Origin: an uncultured Robinsoniella sp.
GTDB taxonomy: Bacteria > Bacillota > Clostridia > Lachnospirales > Lachnospiraceae
DNA length: 64,000 nt
Direction of reading: 5' to 3'
Assembly: GCA_900539655.1 (NCBI GenBank)
Contig: UQCR01000022.1
Span: forward strand, 3,791-67,790
In this document: positions 23,745 to 32,951 of the stretch, in pieces
Layout: each line of letters starts with the position of its first letter
Position numbering within the stretch: position 1 is the first letter of the stretch
Program-made: the position numbers and the translations under genes
Notes under the pieces: model-generated
What the model was told of the DNA's origin: nothing
Database searches by the model: none
Seen by the model: the letters and a program-made list of their open reading frames with translations, nothing else

Positions 23745-26700
23745 TTACCAGAGGGTAAACGGCGCGCGGTTTACTGAGAAATTCTCGTTGTAATAAGGAT
23801 CGCCTGCATCTACAACCGGTCCCCACACGGCACGGAACTTCTCTACTTCTTTCTGGAAACGCTCCTGTTTTTCCGGCGTATCCTCATAACCTCTGGACTT
23901 GGATTCGTAATGATGCCACAAAGAAAAAGCATTATAAACGATCAGATACTTTTTCTCCCGTACTTTCATACAGAATTCCACGTCATTTAAGGCTACTGCA
24001 AAATCTTCATTAAAACGTCCTACTTCTTCAAATACCTCCCGGCGAACCATCATACAGGCTGCCGTTACGGCGCTATAATTACAGTTGATAACAGGGCGGA
24101 GCATAAAGCCCAGGTCATCTTTTCCGATTCCGGAAAAGACATGTCCTGCAAAGCCTCCAAATCCCAGCACAATGCCGGCATGCTGAACCGTATCATCGGC
24201 AAACAGCAATTTCGCACCTACACATCCTACTTCTTCTCTCATACAGCATCCCAGCATTTCCCTGATGCCATCCGGGCTGATTAATTCCGTATCATTGTTC
24301 AAAAACAACAGATAATCACCTTTTGCATGCTTTACGCCAAAATTATTGATGGCAGAATAATTAAATCCACTCTCCCAGGTAACCACATGCACATTTTTAA
24401 ATTCCTGCTGCAGTTTCTCATAGTAGGAAAAAGTCTCTTTCTTTTCACTGTTATTTTCCACAACAATAAATTCAATATTTTTATAACTGCTATTATTCAG
24501 GACAGAGCGTACGCACAGATCCAGGTCTTTTGTATGGTCTTTATTTGGTATAATTATAGAAACCAGGGGATTGCCAGGTGTATGGTATTTCACATGATTC
24601 ATTCCCCAGAGGTCCATTCTTTCCACATCAGCTTTCACGCCAACCCGTTTCAGGTGCTCCTCTATTGCTTTTCTGCCCGCTTCGTATGCATACATTTTGC
24701 TTTCCGGGTTCTCTGCGGTAGAATTACTGTGCATTCTCCAATAATATAAGATTTTAGGAACATGCTTAATCACTTTTGCTTTTTCGATACAACGGAACAT
24801 CAGATCGTAGTCCTGGGCTCCGTCAAATTCTTTTCTAAATCCGCCTACTTCATGGAAAATCGTGCTTTTTACAACAAAAAGGTGAGTGATATAATTATGG
24901 GAACGCAGAAGGTCCGGACTGAAGTCCGGCTTCAGATTTGGGTCCATATGTTCGGTGAGATCTGCATTCACTTTATCTTCATCCGAATAAACAATGTCCG
25001 TCTTCTTATCCTGTAATGCCTGTACCATTTCACTCAGAGCATTAGGTGCCAGTATATCATCATGATCCAGGAGCGCAATATAATCACCGGTCGCCAGAGG
25101 AACCGCCCCATTGGTATTCTCGGATATGCCTTTATTACTGTCCAGCAGTACATATTTGATTCTGGCATCCTGTTTCGCATATGACGCTAAGGCTTCTTCC
25201 AGCTCTTTATTCCCGCAGCTGCCGTCTGCAATACACAATTCCCATTTTGCATAAGTCTGTGACTGAACGGATTCTACCATCTCATGGAGATAATTCAGCG
25301 GAGTATGATACGTAGGAACCAGGATACTGACCACAGGCTCATATATAAACTGATGCTTTCTCTGGCTCTCCAACTGAGCCTCCGTTAGAAGCTGTGCTTC
25401 GAACCAGTTCTGGTAAGGTGTTTTCGGTTTTACAACTTGCGTATCCGGTTTTTGGGGCATCATCTGTTTCGCCTTAAACTTGGCATAATTTCGTGCTGTA
25501 CGCATCTTTTCCATTGCCTGAAAGCCTTTTGTCTCTTTCAGGGCATGCAGCTGATTCTGCAGTTCTTTTCCTTTATCATGATAACGCTGTGCTTTCTCCC
25601 TCAGCGTAACCAGCTCTTTTCTCTGGGCTGCAAGCATTCTCACCATTTCCCGTTCATCCAGAATATCGATATGTCCCTGAATCGTTATTGTATGCAGTTC
25701 TTTAAAATCACCACGAATCAGATAAGCCGGATCATAATCCCAGAATACATCTCCGTCTCCCTGACTATATCCGTTAAGAGGTTCTGTCTGCGTCATACAC
25801 TCTGAAATAATTTTCTCAACTCTGCAGCGGCAGATATCCCTTTCCAGTGGATCCCACCTTAGCACACCGATATCACCCGGGTTCTCAATTTTAAAGGTAA
25901 CTGAAAAACAGCCATCTTTATCTAAATATAACTTCTGGTGCACGGACCGTTCCTCGGAAAAGACTTCTCCACCGGAATAATACAGAGTGCTGGTAAATTT
26001 CGTCTTTGGATGATAGTTAACTCCCAGCCCATCACCTCTCAGGTCAATAAATCCCTGGGAAATAGAACTGTACATCTCACGAATTGGTACATGTCCACGT
26101 ACTACATAATCCTGAAAAGATTTTTCCATCTCCAGATAAACCGGTATTTGTTCCAGGCTGATACCCTGTTCCTGATAATATGGAGCCGTATCATGCTTAG
26201 ATATATCTTCATTTCCATGTAAAAAGTAGTGAAGAACACGGAATATTACAAAGTCTACCGGAATCGGGAACCCAAAGGTCCATTCGTAATCAATCAGATT
26301 CCAGCCCTTACCCACTAAAATATTCCCCAGTACCATATCAATATCTGACACCGGCATGGAATACAGATTATCCGGAAGATCCGGCTCACCAAAGATTTCC
26401 CTGAATTCATCTGTCATTTTAAAAGGCTTTGTAGCACTCTCACGTATGATCTCAATATAGATATTCAGATACTTCATGGCTTTTTCTTTTTTGCCGGACT
26501 GCCACAGATGATGCAGACCTTCTTCTAAAGTATACATCCCCTCCAGATATTCCAGTTCTACGCCTTCTTCCGTCAATGCACAATGATTCACCGAGATTTT
26601 CGTACCCTGAAACATCTCTGACAGTTCATCGTACCATCTCTTTATATTATTGACATGAGGAATTCCCTCTTCATAGCAGGGTACCTTCCGAACCGTTTTT

Positions 26701-26789
26701 TTCTTATGTTCATCAATCAGGATATCTGTACGAATATCAAATGCTTTACTTCTTTCATTTGAAAATTTGGAATATACCACTTTTTTCAT
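23745..26789 (-). CDS. Kinase-like / coiled-coil / tandem GT2 fusion protein
   Basis: About 1014 residues from the chosen ATG. Residues 1-250 look like an aminoglycoside/choline-kinase-type fold: Lys35 in TVRKVPC, the hinge-like VELEYLEGMYTLEEGL, a catalytic-loop match DMVLGN (Asp151, Asn156) and LIDYEW (Asp167) in place of the DFG Asp. Residues 255-375 are beta-rich. Residues 380-445 form a predicted coiled coil (RMLAAQRKELVTLREKAQ). Two GT2 domains follow, at about 485 (PVVSILVPTYHTPLNYLHEM) and 735 (PLVSIIIPNKDHTKDLDLCV). It lies directly after a methyltransferase gene and near wzt/wzm. Kinase plus coiled coil next to a methyltransferase recalls the chain-terminating WbdD protein. The kinase assignment is from motifs only. 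Confidence 0.85.
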   Translation of the reverse strand: MKKVVYSKFSNERSKAFDIRTDILIDEHKKKTVRKVPCYEEGIPHVNNIKRWYDELSEMFQGTKISVNHCALTEEGVELEYLEGMYTLEEGLHHLWQSGKKEKAMKYLNIYIEIIRESATKPFKMTDEFREIFGEPDLPDNLYSMPVSDIDMVLGNILVGKGWNLIDYEWTFGFPIPVDFVIFRVLHYFLHGNEDISKHDTAPYYQEQGISLEQIPVYLEMEKSFQDYVVRGHVPIREMYSSISQGFIDLRGDGLGVNYHPKTKFTSTLYYSGGEVFSEERSVHQKLYLDKDGCFSVTFKIENPGDIGVLRWDPLERDICRCRVEKIISECMTQTEPLNGYSQGDGDVFWDYDPAYLIRGDFKELHTITIQGHIDILDEREMVRMLAAQRKELVTLREKAQRYHDKGKELQNQLHALKETKGFQAMEKMRTARNYAKFKAKQMMPQKPDTQVVKPKTPYQNWFEAQLLTEAQLESQRKHQFIYEPVVSILVPTYHTPLNYLHEMVESVQSQTYAKWELCIADGSCGNKELEEALASYAKQDARIKYVLLDSNKGISENTNGAVPLATGDYIALLDHDDILAPNALSEMVQALQDKKTDIVYSDEDKVNADLTEHMDPNLKPDFSPDLLRSHNYITHLFVVKSTIFHEVGGFRKEFDGAQDYDLMFRCIEKAKVIKHVPKILYYWRMHSNSTAENPESKMYAYEAGRKAIEEHLKRVGVKADVERMDLWGMNHVKYHTPGNPLVSIIIPNKDHTKDLDLCVRSVLNNSSYKNIEFIVVENNSEKKETFSYYEKLQQEFKNVHVVTWESGFNYSAINNFGVKHAKGDYLLFLNNDTELISPDGIREMLGCCMREEVGCVGAKLLFADDTVQHAGIVLGFGGFAGHVFSGIGKDDLGFMLRPVINCNYSAVTAACMMVRREVFEEVGRFNEDFAVALNDVEFCMKVREKKYLIVYNAFSLWHHYESKSRGYEDTPEKQERFQKEVEKFRAVWGPVVDAGDPYYNENFSVNRAPFTLW

Positions 26790-26848
26790 AATAATTAATT
26801 GTTCCTTTCTACCGCAAATTATGGCGGACAAATGGCGGGAATGAATTA

Positions 26849-27769
26849 TCAAACACGCTCTAAAATCGCCAGGTATGAATTGGAATACAACGGAAACAGC
26901 CGGCTGTCAATCAGCGAATCAAACACTTTTTCCTCATCGAATAAGAGAAGCCGCTCTCTGTCAAAATTCCAGATATTTGTATTCAATTCCCCCTTTTTCG
27001 GGAGATACTCGTCCGAATAAATTGTCATTGGAAGCTTGTAGTCCGGGTATGGATAATAGAAATCCACACCGGTAAAACCAGCCTCCTTAAAGATATCTTC
27101 CAGCTCCGGCTTGGAAAAAGTATGCACACCGCTGGTGTTCGGATAATTTTCCAACCCTTCAAAATAGGTTCCCACATGGTCTTCCCTGCATCCAGCCCAG
27201 TATTTCAGCCCCAGTCGGTTTTCAATGGCAATGATCAGCTTTCCACCCGGTTTCAGGTGGCTGCCGATTAAACGTAAAAACTCGGTATAGGGTTCATCCG
27301 TCCCAATATATCCTTCCGCATACTCAAAAACACCAATTAATGTTATATAATCAAACTTCTTCTCCAGACTTTTTTCAATGTCTGCAAAGTTGCCTACACA
27401 TATATTAATATTGTCATAATTCCGGTTGCGGTTAGCGTTGATCAGGCTTCTCTTTTTAGACAGTTCAATGCAAGTAACCTCTTTTGTCCTGCGTGCCAGC
27501 GCACCAGTGATCGCTCCGCACCCGGAGCCGATTTCCAATACCTCGCCCTGCTTATGAAACGGGAACCAGTCAATGATGTTTTGTCTGATATGAGACATGT
27601 GGTACAACACTGACCAATCCCTGCTGTCAGCAATAACCTGATTTAACTCCTCTTCTTCGTAACGGCTTGCAATATCCAGAAGCATATCTTCAATTTTGCC
27701 GTCGCTGTACAAATCTTTGCCCGGATAATATTTATAATCCAACCGGACTTTTCCCACCTGTTCCTGCAT
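26849..27769 (-). CDS. Class I SAM-dependent methyltransferase
   Basis: About 306 residues. SAM-binding motif I is VLEIGSGCGAITGAL (near residue 77); the acidic residue after strand 2 is in VTCIELSKKRSLINANRN, and motif IV is FDYITLIGVFEYAEGY. The ATG behind AAGGA at 6-base spacing is chosen; a longer frame would run through an intergenic inverted repeat. It lies between wzt and the kinase-GT fusion gene. In ABC-exported O-antigens such as E. coli O8/O9a, a methyltransferase caps the chain and the Wzt C-terminal domain recognises the cap; a similar role is inferred here. A sugar O-methyltransferase acting within the repeat is the alternative. Confidence 0.85.
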   Translation of the reverse strand: MQEQVGKVRLDYKYYPGKDLYSDGKIEDMLLDIASRYEEEELNQVIADSRDWSVLYHMSHIRQNIIDWFPFHKQGEVLEIGSGCGAITGALARRTKEVTCIELSKKRSLINANRNRNYDNINICVGNFADIEKSLEKKFDYITLIGVFEYAEGYIGTDEPYTEFLRLIGSHLKPGGKLIIAIENRLGLKYWAGCREDHVGTYFEGLENYPNTSGVHTFSKPELEDIFKEAGFTGVDFYYPYPDYKLPMTIYSDEYLPKKGELNTNIWNFDRERLLLFDEEKVFDSLIDSRLFPLYSNSYLAILERV

Positions 27770-27864
27770 TGTCAATCCTTTTCCTTTCCCCGTATCGGAA
27801 ATGCCTAGTACAGCATTTCTCAAATAATTGAGTAATCCACACAGGATATTCGTATCAGGAGATT

Positions 27865-27909
27865 CGAACCATTCTGCAGGTGTAGCGGGCTGCATCAACG
27901 AATGGTTCG
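27865..27909. repeat. Nested inverted repeat between wzt and the methyltransferase
   Basis: A perfect 10-base outer repeat CGAACCATTC/GAATGGTTCG with an inner TGCAG/CTGCA pair. There is no T-run, so it is not a typical terminator; it may be an RNA processing or stability element. Confidence 0.5.
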
Positions 27910-27965
27910 GATTTCCTGGTGCGGATAGCCGAAGTTGATTACTTGATTATTTGTGCAATGCTGTA

Positions 27966-29261
27966 CTAGTTCAATAACGCAACTTCTGAATTCGAATCGT
28001 AAAAACCAACAGTGTTCTTGGTTGAGACGATTGTCAGATTGCACACCTCATATAATCTGTGATGTACCACAAAATCAACCTGGTCGTATCCGGTGCATCC
28101 AAGAGAAAGCATATACTCTCCCCCCTGCATATCCATGCGCTGGGTAAATGCTATTTCCTGATATTCCCCGGGTCCTTTGCTCTGTACATTTACTTTTTCA
28201 AATAAACTATTGGTTCCGGTAATATCGGTACCTTTCAGATCTGTAATCGTAAATGCATAAATCGGGTCATTAATTCTATCATGAAATTTCACACGCATCT
28301 GTATCGTACATGTGCTACCTTTTTCAATAGTGTTGCTGGACAAGCCTTTTTCATCCAAAATATTAAACCCGATGATTTCGGCCTTCTTATCGCCATATTC
28401 ATTAATATTGGGATTTACATCGAAAGAAGGATTCCATTCTTCCTGATTCTCTAAATCGGATTGCAGAACAACTTTCTTCTCCGGTACTACTTCCGTCAGC
28501 TTCCCTTGTTCATCCAGATCCAGCTGGTTAACCAGAACCTTCTTATACATGTCCACCATCTGTTTCGGAACACCTTCTGCCAGCTTCTTTCCTTTATTCA
28601 GAAGAATAACCCGGTCACAGTACTTGCTGATACTGCTCAGGTCGTGGCTTACCAGAAGAATCGTCTTTCCCATCTTCTTAAAATCCTCAAACTTCCGGTA
28701 ACACTTTGTCTGGAAAAAAACGTCTCCTACAGAAAGCGCTTCATCCACAATCAAAATCTCCGGATCTATATTAATCGCAACTGCAAATGCAAGGCGGACA
28801 AACATACCGCTGGAATAGGTCTTAGCCGGCTGATGTATAAATTCTCCAATATCAGCGAATTCCAGGATAGCATCTATCCTCTGCTCAATCTCTTCTCTTG
28901 TGAAGCCAATCATGGTTCCATTCAGATATATATTTTCAATCCCGGTGTATTCCATATTGAATCCCGCTCCCAGCTCTAACAGAGCTGAAATTCTGCCATT
29001 AACCGTCAGATTTCCTCCGGTAGGACTCAATACACCCGTGATAATTTTTAAAATCGTAGACTTACCGGAGCCATTGGTCCCGATAATGCCGATCGTCTCA
29101 CCTTTCATTACATCAAAACTGACATGCTGCAGTGCATAGTGGTCTTTGGAAAGAACTTTGTTCCTGCTAAGGCCCAGCGATTCCTTCAACCGGTCGGCAG
29201 GCTTGTCATACAACTTATATATTTTCGTAAGGTCTTCTACCTTAATCGCTATTTCATCCAT
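27966..29261 (-). CDS. wzt: Polysaccharide ABC exporter ATP-binding subunit (Wzt type)
   Basis: 431 residues. The ABC ATPase part (1-240) has Walker A GTNGSGKST, the signature YSSGMFVRLAFAVAI, Walker B EILIVDEALSVGD and the H-loop LLVSHDL. Residues 265-430 form a beta-rich C-terminal domain (EIIGFNILDEKGLSSN; VQSKGPGEYQEIAF) of the Wzt carbohydrate-binding type, which in E. coli O8/O9a recognises the modified non-reducing end before export. With Wzm it moves a finished undecaprenyl-linked glycan across the membrane. The extended C-terminal domain separates it from short TagH-like ATPases without one and fits the neighbouring methyltransferase and kinase-like genes. Confidence 0.94.
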   Translation of the reverse strand: MDEIAIKVEDLTKIYKLYDKPADRLKESLGLSRNKVLSKDHYALQHVSFDVMKGETIGIIGTNGSGKSTILKIITGVLSPTGGNLTVNGRISALLELGAGFNMEYTGIENIYLNGTMIGFTREEIEQRIDAILEFADIGEFIHQPAKTYSSGMFVRLAFAVAINIDPEILIVDEALSVGDVFFQTKCYRKFEDFKKMGKTILLVSHDLSSISKYCDRVILLNKGKKLAEGVPKQMVDMYKKVLVNQLDLDEQGKLTEVVPEKKVVLQSDLENQEEWNPSFDVNPNINEYGDKKAEIIGFNILDEKGLSSNTIEKGSTCTIQMRVKFHDRINDPIYAFTITDLKGTDITGTNSLFEKVNVQSKGPGEYQEIAFTQRMDMQGGEYMLSLGCTGYDQVDFVVHHRLYEVCNLTIVSTKNTVGFYDSNSEVALLN

Positions 29262-29276
29262 TCATTCTACCTCTTC

Positions 29277-30083
29277 CTACAAAACATCTGCAAAATGTAC
29301 CTTTAATTTTCTAAAAAGTCTTGTACCAATCAAAAACAGAACTGCCGTAAAAACCCAGAAATAAAGCGTCTGCCAGGGATGGTTCCAAAAGCCCACTTTA
29401 TCAATTAACGCCTCACGGTAGCCAAATACAATATAATACATCGGATTCAGTTTGAAAATCACTGCCAATATTCCGGTAATTTTTAAATCTTCAAAGTTCC
29501 ACATAATTGGTGTCATCCAGACTCCTACCTGCAGGATGATATTGATAATCTGAGTCAGATCCCTGAAAAAGATTACAATTGCACTGGTGACATAAGACAG
29601 GGCTAACACCATCATAAACATACAAAAAGTATAATAAATAATCTGCAATGCATAAAGTGTTGGATAATGCCCGGACACCGTATACATAAAAAGAACCACC
29701 AATATAAAAAACAAATGTACAAACAGAGCCGATATAACTTTTACCACAGGAAGAATACTGATTTTAAAAACTACTTTTTTAACCAGATAGCTGTACTCGA
29801 TAAAAGCATTCGTCCCGTTGTTTAGCCCGTCTGAAAAGAAAAACCAGGGTACCAGGCCTGCAACCAGCCACAATACAAATGGCACGTCCCGAACCGGACC
29901 GGACCTTAACTTGGAAAATACAAACGCATAGACAAGAACGGTTACAATAGGCTGTACAAACGCCCAGATAATCCCCAGATACGAACCTGCATATTTCGTT
30001 TTAAAATCATTTTTAGCCAGCTGCATAATCAGTTTACGGTTCTGATAAAGTTCAGCCGGCAGAGAAAATATTCTACTTAACAT
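29277..30083 (-). CDS. wzm: Polysaccharide ABC exporter permease (Wzm/TagG type)
   Basis: 268 residues of the ABC-2 permease family with six membrane segments. The N-terminus is amphipathic (QLAKNDFKTKYAGSYLGIIW), followed by QPIVTVLVYAFVFS and the GLVPWFFFSDGLNNGTNAFIE block typical of TagG/Wzm proteins. It forms the channel with the Wzt ATPase encoded 15 bases downstream. The pair exports a lipid-linked polymer assembled in the cytoplasm. The gene follows rmlC by 13 bases and so sits in the rmlB-rmlA-rmlC-wzm-wzt run. Confidence 0.95.
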   Translation of the reverse strand: MLSRIFSLPAELYQNRKLIMQLAKNDFKTKYAGSYLGIIWAFVQPIVTVLVYAFVFSKLRSGPVRDVPFVLWLVAGLVPWFFFSDGLNNGTNAFIEYSYLVKKVVFKISILPVVKVISALFVHLFFILVVLFMYTVSGHYPTLYALQIIYYTFCMFMMVLALSYVTSAIVIFFRDLTQIINIILQVGVWMTPIMWNFEDLKITGILAVIFKLNPMYYIVFGYREALIDKVGFWNHPWQTLYFWVFTAVLFLIGTRLFRKLKVHFADVL

Positions 30084-30096
30084 TTAACTACCTCTA

Positions 30097-30648
30097 TTAT
30101 TTCTTCAGTGTCGCAATGCCGCCCCAATTCTGATCCTTCTCAGAAATAATCAGCTGCATATCAGCAGGAATCGGCCATTTAACCCCTATATCAGGATCGT
30201 TCCAAGCCAGTCCGCCTTCATCATTCGGATGATAAAAATCCGTACACTTATAAGCAAATTCAGCCGTATCGGACAATACTACAAAACCATGTGCAAAGTT
30301 TTTCGGGATGAAAAACTGTTTTTTATTTTCTGCAGATAATACCACTCCAAACCATTTTCCATAACTTTCAGAGCCTTCCCTTAAATCCACGGCAACATCA
30401 AATACTTCACCGGAAACTACGCGGACTAATTTGTCCTGAGGAAAATTAATCTGGAAATGCAAACCACGCAGTACGCCCTTTTTAGACATAGACTGATTAT
30501 CCTGGACAAATTCCATATCCATTCCTGCTTCTTTATAGTCATTATAATTGTATGTTTCCATAAAATAGCCGCGTTCATCACCGAAAACGGCAGGTGTAAT
30601 CACTTTTAAACCTTCTATTTCACATGTTTCTACTGTAATCTTACCCAT
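30097..30648 (-). CDS. rmlC: dTDP-4-dehydrorhamnose 3,5-epimerase RmlC
   Basis: About 183 residues from the ATG beginning GKITVETCEIEGLKV, the usual family length. It epimerises C3 and C5 of dTDP-4-keto-6-deoxyglucose on the way to dTDP-L-rhamnose. Cupin-fold motifs include GDERGYFMETYN, the catalytic His in RGLHFQINFPQDKLVRV, and IPKNFAHGFVVLSD. The frame is open further upstream to a GTG at 30717 with a good ribosome binding site (AAGGA, 7 bases). The 23 added residues would be encoded by the palindromic element at 30656-30693, so the real start is uncertain. The next rhamnose gene, rmlD, is not in the window. Confidence 0.93.
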   Translation of the reverse strand: MGKITVETCEIEGLKVITPAVFGDERGYFMETYNYNDYKEAGMDMEFVQDNQSMSKKGVLRGLHFQINFPQDKLVRVVSGEVFDVAVDLREGSESYGKWFGVVLSAENKKQFFIPKNFAHGFVVLSDTAEFAYKCTDFYHPNDEGGLAWNDPDIGVKWPIPADMQLIISEKDQNWGGIATLKK

Positions 30649-30655
30649 TTTTTTA

Positions 30656-30693
30656 CCCATTGCACATTGCAGGCCTGCCTGCAATGCTGCCAC
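30656..30693 (-). repeat. 38-bp palindromic repeat, copy at the rmlC 5' end
   Basis: Same layout as the copy at 17150-17187: GTGGCA, two bases, ATTGCAGG, spacer, CTGCAAT, two bases, GCAATGGG, then an ATG 8 bases on. It separates the ribosome binding site AAGGA near 30725 from the family-typical rmlC start. Confidence 0.8.
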
Positions 30694-30770
30694 ACTAAAA
30701 CAAACTGAAAGACTCACCGTGGCATCCTTTCTGTATCATAATTTTCTTTCAGCCTTTCACACCTTACTTC

Positions 30771-31640
30771 TTAAAGTCCGTCCGCAATCTCCATCAGATA
30801 CTGTCCATATTCTGTCTTGAGAAGAGACTGCGCCAGTTCCACTAACTGTTCCCTGTTAATAAACCCTCTGCGATAGGCAATTTCTTCGATACAGGAAATA
30901 TAAAGTCCCTGACGTTTCTGAAATGCTGCAACAAAATCTGCTGCATCTAACAGCGAATCATGGTTCCCGGTGTCCAGCCATGCAAATCCTCTTCCAAGAG
31001 TCTCTACATGAAGAGTCCCTCTTCTTAAATATTCATTGTTCACACTGGTGATTTCGATTTCCCCTCTGGCTGAAGGTTTTACGTTTTTCGCAATTTCTAC
31101 TACATCATTGTCATAAAAATACAATCCCGGAACCGCATAATTAGACTTTGGATGCTCCGGCTTCTCTTCGATAGATAAAGCCTTTCCATTTTCATCAAAC
31201 TCAACCACACCGTATTCTCTTGGGTCTCTTACATAATATCCGAAAATAGTGGCACCTTTCTCTCTTGCGGCAACTTCCCTTAAAATCTTTGAAAAACTCT
31301 GTCCATAAAAGATATTATCCCCCAAAATCAGCGCTACACTATCTTTTCCAATAAATTCTTCGCCAACAATAAATGCATCTGCCAAACCTCTCGGCTCTGT
31401 CTGCACAGCATAGGACATTTGCAGTCCCAATTGTGATCCATCACCCAGCAAATCTTCAAAAACCGGAAGATCCCTCGGAGTGGATATAATAAGAATCTCC
31501 TTGATTCCAGCCAGCATTAAGATCGACAATGGATAATAAATCATCGGTTTATCATAAACCGGCATAATCTGTTTTGAAATCGCTTTTGTAAGCGGATACA
31601 ATCTCGTTCCGGAACCGCCCGCTAATATAATACCCTTCAT
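30771..31640 (-). CDS. rmlA: Glucose-1-phosphate thymidylyltransferase RmlA
   Basis: 289 residues. It joins glucose-1-phosphate and dTTP to give dTDP-glucose. The pyrophosphorylase signature [20 protein letters not shown] opens the protein, followed by [28 protein letters not shown] with the metal-binding Asp, and the regulatory C-terminal part with [30 protein letters not shown] lies upstream. It follows rmlB with a small hairpin between them and serves the rhamnose branch and probably both 4-amino-sugar branches. Confidence 0.97.
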   Translation of the reverse strand: MKGIILAGGSGTRLYPLTKAISKQIMPVYDKPMIYYPLSILMLAGIKEILIISTPRDLPVFEDLLGDGSQLGLQMSYAVQTEPRGLADAFIVGEEFIGKDSVALILGDNIFYGQSFSKILREVAAREKGATIFGYYVRDPREYGVVEFDENGKALSIEEKPEHPKSNYAVPGLYFYDNDVVEIAKNVKPSARGEIEITSVNNEYLRRGTLHVETLGRGFAWLDTGNHDSLLDAADFVAAFQKRQGLYISCIEEIAYRRGFINREQLVELAQSLLKTEYGQYLMEIADGL

Positions 31641-31668
31641 TTTATATTCCTCCTAATTAACGCAAACG

Positions 31669-31694
31669 AGCAGTGCCTTGGTACGGGCACTGCT
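31669..31694 (-). terminator. Hairpin between rmlB and rmlA
   Basis: A perfect 9-pair stem AGCAGTGCC/GGCACTGCT with an 8-base loop, 11 bases after the rmlB stop. There is no clear T-run (CGTTTGCG follows), so it is more likely a partial terminator or a stability element within the rml operon. Confidence 0.45.
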
Positions 31695-31704
31695 ATATGC
31701 TTTC

Positions 31705-32781
31705 TTATTTGTACATTTCTTGGTAATATTTCTGATAATCACCACTGGTCACATTTTTCATCCAATCTTCATTTTCAAAAAACCATTTGATTGTCAGCTT
31801 AATGCCATCTTCAAATTTCGTTTCCGGATACCAGCCAATTTCAGCCTTAATCTTGTCCGGAGCGATTGCATATCGTCTGTCGTGGCCTTTCCGGTCTTCT
31901 ACATAAGTAATCAGATTTTCACTGACTAAATCTTTTCTCGGATCACCTTCGGGCAGCATCTCCTGCAGCGTGTTCAGGATAATATGAATAATCTCTATAT
32001 TCTGTTTTTCGTTATGTCCGCCAATATTATAGGTTTCAAAAAGTCTTCCCTGCTCCTGTACCATATCAATTCCCTTGGCATGGTCTTCCACATATAACCA
32101 GTCTCTTACATTTTTCCCGTCACCATACACAGGAAGCTTCTTGCCCTGCAGTGCATTGTTGATAATGAGCGGAATCAGCTTTTCCGGGAATTGGTAAGGG
32201 CCGTAATTGTTACTGCAGTTTGTAATATTTGCGGGGAATTTATAGGTATCCATATAGGATTTCACCAGCATATCGGAAGATGCTTTACTTGCTGAATACG
32301 GGCTGTGAGGATCATAAGGTGTAGTCTCATAGAAGAACTCGTCCTCTTTTTCCAGAGAGCCATATACTTCATCCGTGGACACATGCAGGAACTTTTTCCC
32401 CTCTTTAAATGTACCGTCCGGAAGCTCCCATGCAGCCTTCGCCGCATTTAACATCACCAGCGTTCCTAATACATTCGTCTTAACGAATACTTCCGGGTTC
32501 TTAATACTTCTGTCTACATGGCTTTCAGCCGCAAAATGAACCACACGGTCAATATCATTTTCATCAAAAATTTTCGTAATTGCATCACTGTCACAAATAT
32601 CAGCTTTTACAAAAGTATAATTATCACGATTTTCAACACTTCTCAAATTTTCAAGATTACCCGCATATGTCAGACAGTCCACATTGATAATACGAATTTC
32701 GCTGTCATATTTCTTAAACATATAGTGAATATAATTAGAGCCAATAAAACCTGCTCCTCCTGTTACCAGATATGTTCTCAC
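31705..32781 (-). CDS. rmlB: dTDP-glucose 4,6-dehydratase RmlB
   Basis: 358 residues of the extended short-chain dehydrogenase family. The NAD-binding motif is VTGGAGFIGSNYI; the catalytic region includes STDEVYG and the Tyr-x-x-x-Lys pair in YSASKASSD. It also has AAESHVDRSI and NCSNNYGPYQFPEKLIPL, typical of RmlB. It makes dTDP-4-keto-6-deoxy-D-glucose, the branch point for rhamnose, Fuc4N and Qui4N. It uses a GTG start with GGAGG 8 bases upstream. It is the first gene after a strong promoter, followed by rmlA and rmlC. Confidence 0.97.
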   Translation of the reverse strand: MRTYLVTGGAGFIGSNYIHYMFKKYDSEIRIINVDCLTYAGNLENLRSVENRDNYTFVKADICDSDAITKIFDENDIDRVVHFAAESHVDRSIKNPEVFVKTNVLGTLVMLNAAKAAWELPDGTFKEGKKFLHVSTDEVYGSLEKEDEFFYETTPYDPHSPYSASKASSDMLVKSYMDTYKFPANITNCSNNYGPYQFPEKLIPLIINNALQGKKLPVYGDGKNVRDWLYVEDHAKGIDMVQEQGRLFETYNIGGHNEKQNIEIIHIILNTLQEMLPEGDPRKDLVSENLITYVEDRKGHDRRYAIAPDKIKAEIGWYPETKFEDGIKLTIKWFFENEDWMKNVTSGDYQKYYQEMYK

Positions 32782-32885
32782 TTTTTATTCCTCCAAATTT
32801 CGTTTATAAAGCGCCAGAATGCGCCGTTTTTGAATTGCGGCAGCGCGTGTCGGAAAATGATTTCTGCAAGACGCACGCTACGGGT

Positions 32886-32914
32886 ATTATATCAAATATT
32901 GCAGATTACAGCAA
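32886..32914 (-). promoter_or_regulatory. Sigma-A promoter of the rmlBAC-wzm-wzt run
   Basis: Minus strand TTGCTG, 17-base spacer, TATAAT. The 5' leader of roughly 100 bases holds a hairpin with arms AGCGTGCGTC and GACACGCGCT (9 of 10 pairs, including one G-U). Confidence 0.8.
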
Positions 32915-32951
32915 GGAATATTTCTTTTCGGCAAATTTTCACGTTTTGTCA

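Noticed and set aside
27845..27920. tRNA-like T-loop sequence GGTTCGAATC
   Set aside because: The flanking bases do not form a T-stem, and no acceptor or anticodon arm is present.
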